The notes under the pieces were generated by a model that saw only the letters and a program-made list of their open reading frames with translations, searched no databases and was not told where the DNA came from. A stretch of DNA of 13,549 nt from Prevotella sp. UBA1378 (GTDB lineage Bacteria; Bacteroidota; Bacteroidia; Bacteroidales; Bacteroidaceae): the NCBI GenBank assembly GCA_002305505.1, contig DBRC01000020.1, forward strand, positions 1-13,549, in the 5' to 3' direction. Below, piece by piece: positions 6,800 to 13,549 of this stretch. A program made the position numbers and the translations under genes. Position 1 is the stretch's first letter, and the number at the start of each line of letters is the position of its first letter.

Positions 6800-6803
6800 C
6801 GAA
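6772..6803 (-). promoter_or_regulatory. Divergent promoter of the RDD gene
   Basis: On the minus strand TATATTTG (6779 to 6772) matches the -7 consensus, with TTCG (6803 to 6800), one mismatch from TTTG, 20 bases upstream. Transcription would start near 6766, giving a leader of roughly 24 bases before the ATG at 6742. It occupies nearly the same bases as the opposing operon promoter. Confidence 0.6.
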
Positions 6804-6894
6804 TGGTTTTGAATAAAAAATCATACCCCACTACTAAAAGCATGAAATAGGACACGCAGCCTTAATGATGTAAAGAACTTAAAGAAGGACGGTT

Positions 6895-7323
6895 ATGGGA
6901 GATTTAAAGTATAAGTCGGAAGTAGAACTTTGGTTATATCTTGTAATAATAGGTAGCTGCGCTGCTATGCTGCCCCTGTTATTCCTGAAGCCCTTTTCGT
7001 GGGTGGCGTTCTTTATCGTGGCCGGTACCTGGCTGTTCATGCTCGATATCCTTTTCAATACACGCTATATTATAAAAGGTGACGTGCTGGTCGTCCGGTG
7101 CGGGGCATTCTTCAAGTCTTCCGTCAGCATCCATTCCATCAAAGAGATTACCGGGAGCCGCAGCATCGTGAGTTCGCCGGCTTTATCGCTCGACAGGATA
7201 GCCATCAGGTACAACAAGTATGATGAAGTGATGATTTCCCCGAAAGACAGGGATGCGTTTATCAGCCATCTGCTTGAGGTGAACAGTAACATCGTAGTAT
7301 CCGTTAAGCGAAAAGCGGCGTGA
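6895..7323 (+). CDS. Small membrane protein with bacterial PH-like domain
   Basis: 142 residues. Two hydrophobic segments form a membrane hairpin (about 13-31 and 34-53). A cytoplasmic, beta-rich C-terminal domain follows (about 56-140), with the pattern YIIKGDVLVVRCG, then SLDRIAIRYNKYDEVMISP, then DAFISHL. That layout, ending in an 'I-SP-(K/x)-D-x-x-x-F' stretch, is characteristic of bacterial PH-like domains found in many Bacteroidota membrane proteins. The ligand is unknown; a lipid or protein partner at the membrane is inference. It is the first gene of the seven-gene operon, preceded by an AGAAGGA ribosome binding site and ending four bases before the SpoIIM gene, so the two are probably translationally coupled. 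Family assignment is from pattern recognition only. Confidence 0.72.
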   Translation: MGDLKYKSEVELWLYLVIIGSCAAMLPLLFLKPFSWVAFFIVAGTWLFMLDILFNTRYIIKGDVLVVRCGAFFKSSVSIHSIKEITGSRSIVSSPALSLDRIAIRYNKYDEVMISPKDRDAFISHLLEVNSNIVVSVKRKAA

Positions 7324-7327
7324 GGAG

Positions 7328-8323
7328 ATGAAAGAAATAACGTTCATACGGCAGAACATCGACAAATGGCAGGGCGTCGAACAGGTGGTGGAAGGCGGGG
7401 CGGCAGCCTCGCCCGACGAACTGGCCGATGCCTATATCGACCTGACGGCCGATTTGGCCTTTTCCCAGGTACACTATCCGAAATCGCGCATCACCCAGTA
7501 TCTGAACAACCTTGCCGTTGCCCTGCACAATCAGATTTACCAGAACAAGCGCGAAAAATGGTCGCGTATCATTACCTTCTGGCGCTATGAAGTGCCGCTT
7601 GCGATATACGGGGCGCGCCGTTCCCTGCTGGTGTCTTTCGCCGTTTTCGCTGTCGCGGTGTTCATCGGGGCTTTGTCGCAGTTGAACGACAAGGAGTTTG
7701 CCCGGCTGATTCTCGGCGGCAATTATGTAGATATGACACTGGAGAACATCGCCAAGGGCGAGCCGATGGCCGTATATGCCAGTGATGCGGAGGGCGACAT
7801 GTTCCTCGGCATCACGCTGAACAACGTCTACGTATCGTTTGTTGTCTTCGCCATGGGCATACTCACCAGCTTCGGCACTTTCTATTCGCTGTTCCAAAAC
7901 GGTATCATGCTCGGCTCCTTCCAGACCTTTTTCTACCAGCACGGGCTGCTTTGGCAGTCGGCGCTGGCCATCTGGCTGCATGGCACGTTGGAGATTACGG
8001 CCATCATCGTGGCCGGCGCGGCCGGCATCACGCTGGGCAACGGCTGGCTCTTCCCCGGCACCTATTCGCGCCTTGTGTCGTTCCGCCACAGTGCCTTGCG
8101 CGGCATGAAGATCATTGTAGGTACCGTGCCCATCTTCGTTGCAGCCGGCTTTATCGAGGGGTTCTTCACCCGTCATACCGAATATCCCGACGCGCTGAGG
8201 CTCAGCATCATCCTGCTGTCGCTCGCGTTTGTCGCATACTATTATATTTATTTACCAATCAAGAGGCATCATGGACTTATCCCAACCGAAAATCAAGATT
8301 TACCAAGTGCGGACGTTCAGTGA
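7328..8323 (+). CDS. SpoIIM/DUF95-family integral membrane protein
   Basis: 331 residues. A hydrophilic N-terminal region (1-95) is followed by about five membrane segments near 98-116, 165-185, 213-236, 261-279 and 291-309. The diagnostic SpoIIM/DUF95 stretch is LHGTLEITAIIVAGAAGITLG at about 217-237, followed by FPGTYSR. The family is named after Bacillus subtilis SpoIIM, which acts in septal peptidoglycan remodelling during engulfment. Bacteroidota do not sporulate, so that role is not implied. The ATG is preceded by GAGGAG directly after the upstream stop. The next gene's start lies 53 bases inside this gene. In other phyla, SpoIIM-family genes often neighbour MoxR, DUF58 and RDD genes, as here, which points to a shared membrane complex. 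Confidence 0.88.
   Translation: MKEITFIRQNIDKWQGVEQVVEGGAAASPDELADAYIDLTADLAFSQVHYPKSRITQYLNNLAVALHNQIYQNKREKWSRIITFWRYEVPLAIYGARRSLLVSFAVFAVAVFIGALSQLNDKEFARLILGGNYVDMTLENIAKGEPMAVYASDAEGDMFLGITLNNVYVSFVVFAMGILTSFGTFYSLFQNGIMLGSFQTFFYQHGLLWQSALAIWLHGTLEITAIIVAGAAGITLGNGWLFPGTYSRLVSFRHSALRGMKIIVGTVPIFVAAGFIEGFFTRHTEYPDALRLSIILLSLAFVAYYYIYLPIKRHHGLIPTENQDLPSADVQ
8261..8266 (+). promoter_or_regulatory. Ribosome binding site deciding the start at 8271
   Basis: AAGAGG lies five bases before the ATG at 8271, inside the SpoIIM coding sequence. It supports 8271 over the upstream in-frame ATG at 8229, whose extra 14 residues are encoded within SpoIIM sequence and look unlike a protein N-terminus. 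Confidence 0.5.
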
Positions 8324-9233
8324 AAAACTGAGTGCCACAATCGACTTCGTACGTGAAAACGGGAAAGCGCTGTTTATTCACATTACTTATCTGTTGCTGC
8401 CGCTCAGTCTGGTCCAGGCTTTTGCGACGAACAGCTTTTTTGACAGCTATATCCAGCTGATTTTAGGAGCGACGAAAGGAGCGGCGGACGAGATGGTGAT
8501 GCCAGCGTCGTTCGGTGTGTTGCTGCTGGTCAACATCCTGTCCTATACCGTCGGCTCGCTGCTGCTGCTGTCCGTGGTTTATGCCCTGATGCAATTGTAT
8601 GGGGAGCGCGAGGAGCGGCTTGCCGGCATCACGATGGCCGATGTGAAACCGCTGCTTTTAAAGAACGTGAAGAAAAGTATTGTGATATTGCTTGTCAGTC
8701 TGTTGTTCATGGCTCTCTTCTTGGTTGCCATGATACTCCCGATGGGCATGTTGGCCGCGGTGTCGTCTTCGTCTATACTGACAGCTCTAATCCTGTTGGT
8801 GCTTTATCCGCTGCTGATAGCCGTGATAATACCTTTCGTGCTCGTAATGCCCATATACATGTTCGAGGATATCAATATCTTCCGCGCTGTGGCCAAGGCT
8901 TACCGCTTAGGTTTCAAGACGTGGGGCGGCATCTTCGGCGTCCTGGCCGTACTTTCGCTGATTACCAGTATCATCCAGATGCTCGTCGTGCTGCCGTGGG
9001 AGATTGCCCTCGGCCTGCAGGCTTATTTCGGGCTGTCGGGCACCGGGGATGCCTTCGTCTCGTCGACAGCTTACGACTTCATCGTCTACCTGCTGGGCGC
9101 ACTGATGCTGTATGTATGCTATCTCGCCATGTCGCTTTCCGCAGTGGGTGTCGCTGTCCAGTACGGTCACGCCTCGGAGAAAATCGACCATGTGACGGTA
9201 GGCGAGAGCATCGAACAATTCGACCAACTGTAA
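8271..9233 (+). CDS. Six-TM membrane protein of the MoxR cluster, family unnamed
   Basis: 320 residues. I do not recognise a named domain. A short cytoplasmic N-terminus (KIKIYQVRTFSEKLSATIDF, 7-26) precedes about six membrane segments near 33-52, 82-106, 136-157, 168-195, 219-242 and 269-294. A C-terminal tail containing QYGHASEKID and GESIEQF ends the protein. The YQVRTF and QY...E...I..F blocks look like conserved signatures of a Bacteroidota-specific family that I recall beside SpoIIM and DUF4129 genes; this is memory, not a search. It overlaps SpoIIM by 53 bases and is followed by a DUF4129 gene after 12 bases. The likely role is a structural or transport subunit of the membrane complex served by the downstream MoxR/DUF58 pair. 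The start was chosen from the Shine-Dalgarno sequence and the protein pattern. Confidence 0.8.
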   Translation: MDLSQPKIKIYQVRTFSEKLSATIDFVRENGKALFIHITYLLLPLSLVQAFATNSFFDSYIQLILGATKGAADEMVMPASFGVLLLVNILSYTVGSLLLLSVVYALMQLYGEREERLAGITMADVKPLLLKNVKKSIVILLVSLLFMALFLVAMILPMGMLAAVSSSSILTALILLVLYPLLIAVIIPFVLVMPIYMFEDINIFRAVAKAYRLGFKTWGGIFGVLAVLSLITSIIQMLVVLPWEIALGLQAYFGLSGTGDAFVSSTAYDFIVYLLGALMLYVCYLAMSLSAVGVAVQYGHASEKIDHVTVGESIEQFDQL

Positions 9234-9245
9234 TTCCCTTTCCGC

Positions 9246-9857
9246 ATGTATCCCGTCGATACGTTGGTCTGCGATACCTCGCAGCTTGCCGCGTGGCACC
9301 GTGATGCGTCTTATGATTACGGGCGCGAACTGGCCATACAGTCGCCGGGCATCATGGATTGGCTGTCGGAGAAGATAAAGGAGTGGTTGGGTACCTTGTT
9401 CGGGCATCAGTTGAGCGGCGAAGCCTTACAACTGTTGCTCCTGTGCATCGGTTTCCTTGTGATAGCTGCCGTGGTTTGGTTCCTGTATAAGAAGCGCCCC
9501 GACCTGTTCAAGCGCCGCACCGTGGAGGCACCGCTCGGTTACGTGGTAGAAGAAGACACCATCTACGGCATCGACTTCGAGCGCTGTATAGCCGAAGCCG
9601 CAGGCCGGGCTGACTACCGGGAGGCCTCGCGCCTTTGCTACCTTGCTACGCTGAAGACATTGAGCGACGGAGGGCGTATCGACTGGCAGCTGTTCAAGAC
9701 CCCCACGCAGTATACGGCCGAGGTGGCGTCGGCCGGATTCCGCGAACTGACCACCCATTTCCTGCGCATCCGCTACGGCAATTTTGAGGCCACGGAAGCA
9801 TTGTACCTCCGCATGAGCGAACTGCGTGGCGCGGTGGAGAAAGGAGGCGGGGCATGA
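9246..9857 (+). CDS. DUF4129 domain membrane protein
   Basis: 203 residues. There is no signal peptide. An amphipathic, probably periplasmic N-terminal part (1-57) contains the conserved opening YPVDTLVCDT, followed by one membrane segment (about 61-81, ending YKKRPDLFKR). The cytoplasmic C-terminal domain (about 105-192) carries the DUF4129 pattern YREASRLCYLATLKTL, then GRIDWQLFKTPTQYTAEV, then FRELTTHFLRIRYGNF. DUF4129 also occurs as the C-terminal domain of large membrane transglutaminase-like proteins encoded next to MoxR and DUF58 genes, so the domain is probably a docking element for that system (inference). Its stop overlaps the start of the DUF4350 gene by four bases (ATGA), indicating translational coupling. 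There are no catalytic signatures. Confidence 0.85.
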   Translation: MYPVDTLVCDTSQLAAWHRDASYDYGRELAIQSPGIMDWLSEKIKEWLGTLFGHQLSGEALQLLLLCIGFLVIAAVVWFLYKKRPDLFKRRTVEAPLGYVVEEDTIYGIDFERCIAEAAGRADYREASRLCYLATLKTLSDGGRIDWQLFKTPTQYTAEVASAGFRELTTHFLRIRYGNFEATEALYLRMSELRGAVEKGGGA

Positions 9858-11062
9858 GGTTCAGCCGTCTGTACATGCTTGGCATCCTTACTTTCCTCCT
9901 GCTCGTGTTCGTCTACGAATACCGGATGCCCAGCAGGTTTGCGTGGGAAGCAACCTACGGCCATCACGATAAGCAGCCGTTCGGGTGTTACGTAGCCGAC
10001 AGCCTGTTTGCTGCCTCGTTGCCGCAAGGGTACCGCGTCGCCGACTCCACGCTCTATCAGTTGGCGGCAAGCCACCGGCCGCGCACCATCCTCGTCGTGG
10101 GCGGGCGCATCCCGGCCACTGCTACTGATGTACGGGCCATGATGCGGCTGGCCAAGCAAGGCTGCAGCGTGATAATCGCCACTGGTTATTACACGGATTT
10201 AATCGACACGCTGGGCGTGGAGATAAGGGAAAGCTATATACATTCCCCCTCACTGAAGCATCATGTGGAGAAAGGCCGTGTGCGCAGCCGGCTGTGCTGG
10301 TTGGCTGACACCTTGGGATATGGCCGCCATACGTACAGGGTTTACCCCCAGCTCTTCGATTCCTATATCGATGGTACCGACTCGGTAGGCTGCCGCCTGT
10401 TGGCAGCCCGTGCCGATACGGTGCCTATGGCCGTCGAGTTCCGCATCGGGAAAGGGAAGGTCATCCTGTCGTCCACGCCGCTGATGTTTACCAATTATGC
10501 ACTGCTCGACGGCGAAAACTACGGCTACGCCTTCCGCTTGCTCACGGTAGCCGGGCCGCATCCCGTGGTGCGTACCGAAGCCTATCTGCCCCATGCGGCC
10601 CGCGGGGAAGCGCCGTCGCCGTTGCGCTATGTCATCTCGCGCCCGCCCCTGCATTGGGCCCTGCTGCTCACGGTGCTGGGCATACTGCTTTTCATGGTGT
10701 TTACCGCCCGCCGGCGCCAGCGCGTGATTCCGGTGATAGCGCCGCCGCAGAACCATTCGCTCGAGTTCGTACGTCTTGTCGGTACCCTTTATTTCCAGAA
10801 ATCCGACCACCGCGACCTCGTGTTGAAGAAATACGCCTATCTGGCCGAGGAGCTGCGGCGCACGCTGCTGGTAGACATCACCGGCAGTACCGGCACGCAG
10901 CGCATATATAAAAAGGTGGCACAGCATGCCGGTATGGATGAAGGGAAGGTGGCCGGCATACTTGGCAGCCTGCGCCAGCTCGAAAGCAGCGGCCGGAGCG
11001 TGGGCCGGCAGGAGATGATGGAGTATATAGACCAAATGAACGAAATAACCAACAACTTATAA
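9854..11062 (+). CDS. DUF4350 domain protein, two membrane anchors
   Basis: 402 residues. An N-terminal membrane anchor (about 5-21) is followed by a probably extracytoplasmic alpha/beta domain (about 25-262). That domain matches the DUF4350 pattern: a TILVVGGRIPATATDV strand-turn (78-93), GCSVIIATGY (103-112), then GKVILSSTPLMFTNYALL (201-218). A second membrane segment (about 267-285) ends in ARRRQR. A cytoplasmic helical region (about 300-402) contains HSLEFVRLVGTLYFQ and DLVLKKYAYLAEELRRTL. DUF4350 folds are related to the glutamine-amidotransferase-like/GldG-type domains, but no catalytic Cys nucleophile motif is evident, so a binding role is more likely. It starts within the DUF4129 stop and ends five bases before MoxR. 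The cytoplasmic tail is a plausible contact for MoxR/DUF58 (inference). Confidence 0.82.
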   Translation: MRFSRLYMLGILTFLLLVFVYEYRMPSRFAWEATYGHHDKQPFGCYVADSLFAASLPQGYRVADSTLYQLAASHRPRTILVVGGRIPATATDVRAMMRLAKQGCSVIIATGYYTDLIDTLGVEIRESYIHSPSLKHHVEKGRVRSRLCWLADTLGYGRHTYRVYPQLFDSYIDGTDSVGCRLLAARADTVPMAVEFRIGKGKVILSSTPLMFTNYALLDGENYGYAFRLLTVAGPHPVVRTEAYLPHAARGEAPSPLRYVISRPPLHWALLLTVLGILLFMVFTARRRQRVIPVIAPPQNHSLEFVRLVGTLYFQKSDHRDLVLKKYAYLAEELRRTLLVDITGSTGTQRIYKKVAQHAGMDEGKVAGILGSLRQLESSGRSVGRQEMMEYIDQMNEITNNL

Positions 11063-11067
11063 TATTT

Positions 11068-12045
11068 ATGGCAGAAGAAATACAAGAGCAAAGGGTCGAC
11101 TTGACCGACTTCTCCGAAAAGATACAGGCCCTGCGGGGGCGTATCGCGGAAATCATCGTGGGGCAGCAACAGGCGGTCGACCTCATCCTTACCGCCATCC
11201 TTGCAGGCGGGCACGTGCTCATAGAAGGCGTGCCGGGCGTAGCCAAGACGCTGATGGCGCGCGCGGTGAGCAGCTTAATCGACGCCCGGTACAGCCGCAT
11301 ACAGTTCACCCCCGACCTTATGCCGAGCGACGTGCTGGGCACGACGGTGTTCAACGTGAAAACCTCCGAGTTTAATTTCAGGCCGGGGCCTGTGTTCGCG
11401 GATGTCGTATTGGTCGATGAAATCAACCGTGCCCCGGCCAAGACGCAGGCATCCCTGTTCGAGGTGATGGAGGAACGACAGGTGACCATCGACGGCGAAA
11501 CCCACCGGATGGGCGATGTGTATACCGTCATAGCGACACAAAACCCCGTGGAACAGGAAGGGACCTACAAGCTGCCCGAGGCGCAGACCGACCGCTTCAT
11601 CATGAAGATAACGATGGGCTATCCGTCGCTCGAAGAAGAAGTGGATATCCTGGGGCGTCATCATGCCAACGCCCGGCTCACACGGCTGGAAGGCATCGGG
11701 CCGGTGCTGTCCAAGGACGAACTGCTGAGGATGCGCCGGATGCTGGGCAGCGTGTTCGTAGAACCGTCGCTGTTGCAGTATATCGCTTCCGTCGTGCAGC
11801 AGACGCGTACGAGCAAGAGCGTTTTCTTGGGAGCCTCGCCACGTGCCTCGGTGTCGATGCTGCAGGCCTCGAAGGCATACGCCTTGTTACAGGGGCGCGA
11901 CTTTGTGACGCCGGAGGATATCAAGACGGTGACGCCGAGCATCCTCCAGCATCGCCTGATACTGACAGCCGAGGCCGAGATGGAAGGCCTGACGGCACTC
12001 AAGGTGGCGCAGCGGTTGATAGATAAAGTGGAAGTACCGAAATAA
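11068..12045 (+). CDS. MoxR-family AAA+ ATPase
   Basis: 325-residue cytoplasmic AAA+ ATPase. Walker A is GVPGVAKT (54-61), in the MoxR-typical GxAKT form. TPDLMPSDVLG (81-91) follows; Walker B is VVLVDEIN (113-120), sensor 1 is ATQNP (156-160), and the arginine-finger region is LPEAQTDRF (169-177). A C-terminal lid domain (about 240-325) contains GASPRASVSM. All ATPase motifs are intact. MoxR proteins assemble as rings and, with VWA-domain partners, are thought to act as chaperone or activation factors for other complexes. The gene directly upstream of DUF58 (six-base gap) is the canonical partner arrangement. Other genes of the operon encode the presumed membrane client. The client itself is unknown. 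The gene is often annotated moxR by family, but it is not the methanol-oxidation protein, so no symbol is given. Confidence 0.95.
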   Translation: MAEEIQEQRVDLTDFSEKIQALRGRIAEIIVGQQQAVDLILTAILAGGHVLIEGVPGVAKTLMARAVSSLIDARYSRIQFTPDLMPSDVLGTTVFNVKTSEFNFRPGPVFADVVLVDEINRAPAKTQASLFEVMEERQVTIDGETHRMGDVYTVIATQNPVEQEGTYKLPEAQTDRFIMKITMGYPSLEEEVDILGRHHANARLTRLEGIGPVLSKDELLRMRRMLGSVFVEPSLLQYIASVVQQTRTSKSVFLGASPRASVSMLQASKAYALLQGRDFVTPEDIKTVTPSILQHRLILTAEAEMEGLTALKVAQRLIDKVEVPK

Positions 12046-12051
12046 CAACGC

Positions 12052-13356
12052 ATGTTCCTTACCCGTAGATTCTACCTCCTCTTCGCAGCCGTCATCCTCT
12101 TGGTGGGGGCGGGCTACGTATGGCTGCCGCTGTTCGCCGCCGGGCGCGTACTGTTAGCCGTGCTGGCCCTGGCCGTGGCGGCAGATGGGTTGCTGCTCTA
12201 CCGGCACGACGGCATCCGTGCCGTGCGCTATTGCCCGCCGCGTTTTTCCAACGGCGACGACAACAAGGTGGGCATCCGTATCGAAAACAGCTATCCGTAT
12301 GATGTGGCATTGCAGGTTATCGACGAGCTTCCTTTCGTATTCCAGCGGCGCGATGTATGTTTCGCCCTCAGCCTCGAAAGCGGAGCAGAGCGTACCGTGT
12401 CGTACCAGCTGCGCCCCGTGCGCCGCGGTGTGTATGAGTTTGGCCGCATCCGCCTTTTCGCTTCTACGCGCTTAGGGTTGGCGCAGCGCCGTTACACCTG
12501 CGGGGAACCGCAGCAGGCTGCGGTGTACCCCTCGTACCTGATGCTCCGCCGGTACGAGCTGATGGCTATCAGCAACCGCCTTACCGAAGCGGGTATCAAG
12601 CGCATACGGCGTGTGGGCAACCACACGGAGTTCGAACAGATAAAAGATTATGTGGCGGGTGATGATTTCCGCACCATCAACTGGAATGCCACGGCGCGCC
12701 GGGCACGGCTGATGGTGAACGTGTATGAGGACGAGCGGTCGCAGCAGCTCATCAACGTCATCGACAAAGGGCGTGTGATGCAGCAGGCTTTCCAGGGCAT
12801 GACGCTGCTCGACTATGCCATCAATGCCTCGCTGGCTCTCTCGTATGTTGCCATGTGCAAGGAAGACCGCGCCGGACTGGCCACGTTCAGCGACCGCTTC
12901 GATACGTTCGTGCCGCCCTCGCGCCGCACCGGCCATACGCAAGCGTTGCTCGAAGCGCTCTACAACGAGCAGACGGGTTTCGGCGAGACCGACTACAGTG
13001 CGCTCGTGGCCCATCTGCATAAGCATGTAACCAAGCGTTCGCTCCTTGTGCTTTACACCAATTTCTCCGGGATGCAGAGCATGCGCCGCCAACTGGAATA
13101 CCTGCGCCAGCTGAACCGGCGCCACCGGTTGCTTGTCGTCTTTTTCGAAGATACGGAATTGAAACAGTACATCCGGTCGCCCATGCATGATACGGAGGAA
13201 TATTACCAGCATGTAATCGCCGAAAAATTCGCCTACGAGCAGCAGCTCATCGTGCAGACGCTGCGCCAGCACGGCATCCTCTCGCTGCTTACGACGCCCG
13301 GGAGCCTCTCGGTGAACGTTATCAACCGGTATCTTGAAATGAAGTCGTTGTGCTGA
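12052..13356 (+). CDS. DUF58 domain protein, MoxR partner
   Basis: 434 residues. Two N-terminal membrane segments (about 7-24 and 32-49) anchor a beta-rich domain (about 55-160, with RRGVYEFG near 124-131). The DUF58 signature follows, at about 188-230: GNHTEFEQIKDYVAGDDFRTINW then VYEDERSQQL. The C-terminal part (about 233-400) has a von Willebrand factor A-like outline, but where active VWA domains have the metal-binding DxSxS this protein has VIDKGRVM (236-243). The MIDAS is therefore incomplete. DUF58 proteins are the usual partners of MoxR ATPases; loss of the pair weakens stress tolerance in some bacteria (family knowledge). It is the last gene of the operon, six bases after moxR, and a candidate terminator lies about 40 bases downstream. 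There is no truncation or frameshift. Confidence 0.92.
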   Translation: MFLTRRFYLLFAAVILLVGAGYVWLPLFAAGRVLLAVLALAVAADGLLLYRHDGIRAVRYCPPRFSNGDDNKVGIRIENSYPYDVALQVIDELPFVFQRRDVCFALSLESGAERTVSYQLRPVRRGVYEFGRIRLFASTRLGLAQRRYTCGEPQQAAVYPSYLMLRRYELMAISNRLTEAGIKRIRRVGNHTEFEQIKDYVAGDDFRTINWNATARRARLMVNVYEDERSQQLINVIDKGRVMQQAFQGMTLLDYAINASLALSYVAMCKEDRAGLATFSDRFDTFVPPSRRTGHTQALLEALYNEQTGFGETDYSALVAHLHKHVTKRSLLVLYTNFSGMQSMRRQLEYLRQLNRRHRLLVVFFEDTELKQYIRSPMHDTEEYYQHVIAEKFAYEQQLIVQTLRQHGILSLLTTPGSLSVNVINRYLEMKSLC

Positions 13357-13395
13357 TTCTTTATTACGCCAGTCCGGGACAAGAAACCCGCGCTA

Positions 13396-13433
13396 ATCCG
13401 GCGGCATAAGGGAAAGCGGACCGGATGATTTTT
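13396..13433 (+). terminator. Candidate terminator after the MoxR/DUF58 operon
   Basis: ATCCGG (13396-13401) pairs with CCGGAT (13421-13426) around a 19-base loop and is followed after two bases by five T residues (13429-13433). The stem is short and the loop large, so this is a modest terminator. Its place 40 bases after the last operon gene supports it. Confidence 0.4.
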
Positions 13434-13469
13434 GGCGCACCTGCATAACCCTGTGTTTGGAAAGCCTGG

Positions 13470-13546
13470 CAAAGTGGTAATCCGGGTTCGGGATAAGCAA
13501 TTCCTGTTTTGCCGTAAAAAAGAAAAGTATTGCTGCCCTAAAGGCA
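13470..13546 (-). repeat. Right copy of the degenerate terminal inverted repeat
   Basis: This is the reverse-complement partner of bases 1-77; the core GTTCGGGATAAGC lies at 13486-13498. At its outer edge, read on the minus strand, a small bulged stem (GC-T-TGCC with GGCAGC, 13549 to 13532) is followed five bases later by TTTTCTTTTTT (13526 to 13516). That makes it terminator-like for transcription entering from beyond the right edge. No coding sequence is visible in 13357-13549. Confidence 0.5.
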
Positions 13547-13549
13547 AGC

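Noticed and set aside
8229..8270. Upstream ATG for the six-TM protein
   Set aside because: The ATG at 8271 has a Shine-Dalgarno sequence and yields the conserved-looking N-terminus; the extension is encoded within SpoIIM sequence.
7328..8323. Sporulation function for the SpoIIM-family protein
   Set aside because: Bacteroidota do not form endospores and no other sporulation gene is present; the family name is historical.
12472..13272. 266-codon minus-strand open frame opposite the DUF58 gene, and similar frames at 4305-5312, 5331-5996, 7304-8176 and 10250-11035
   Set aside because: All are shadows of well-supported genes, with no promoter or family signature of their own.
13372..13383. Possible third copy of the repeat core (GTCCGGGACAAG, 10 of 12 matching 13486-13497)
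   Set aside because: The similarity is short and does not extend into the flanks, so it may be chance.

Overview
The window looks like a chromosomal segment of a fairly GC-rich member of the Bacteroidales (phylum Bacteroidota). Three things support this. Promoters match the Bacteroidota pattern (TTTG, about 20 bp, TAnnTTTG) rather than the sigma-70 pattern. Most starts follow A/T-rich leaders with little Shine-Dalgarno sequence. Every protein recognised has a form typical of that phylum. The genus cannot be fixed from the sequence; a Tannerellaceae- or Bacteroidaceae-like organism is plausible. I see no rRNA, tRNA, CRISPR array, transposase or phage gene.

Layout. (1) 1-380 is non-coding and begins with a degenerate repeat that reappears inverted at the far right end. 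(2) 381-2843 (+) encodes a secreted GH5-type glycoside hydrolase with two homologous C-terminal beta-type modules and a Bacteroidales C-terminal tail. (3) 2844-2961 is a convergent gap with two strong hairpins. (4) 2962-3954 (-) is malate dehydrogenase. (5) 3955-4247 is a divergent promoter region in which both leaders carry short GTTA-type tandem repeats. (6) 4248-6041 (+) is a three-domain Xaa-Pro aminopeptidase, whose 3' end overlaps the 3' end of an RDD-family membrane protein (6020-6742, -). (7) 6743-6894 holds two interleaved divergent promoters. (8) 6895-13356 (+) is a tight seven-gene run: bacterial PH-like protein, SpoIIM/DUF95 protein, unnamed six-TM protein, DUF4129 protein, DUF4350 protein, MoxR AAA+ ATPase, DUF58 protein. 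(9) 13357-13549 holds a candidate terminator and the right-hand repeat.

How the genes fit together. The glycoside hydrolase, malate dehydrogenase and aminopeptidase look like independent metabolic genes: extracellular glycan cleavage, central carbon/redox metabolism and proline-peptide turnover. The RDD gene plus the seven-gene run form one genetic module: a cytosolic MoxR ATPase, its usual DUF58 partner and six other proteins, most of them membrane-bound. MoxR proteins with VWA-like partners are generally thought to act as chaperones or assembly factors for other complexes. The inference here is an ATP-driven device that builds, remodels or switches a membrane complex made of the SpoIIM, RDD and six-TM proteins. 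Its substrate is unknown, and this module is the best candidate in the window for an undescribed system.
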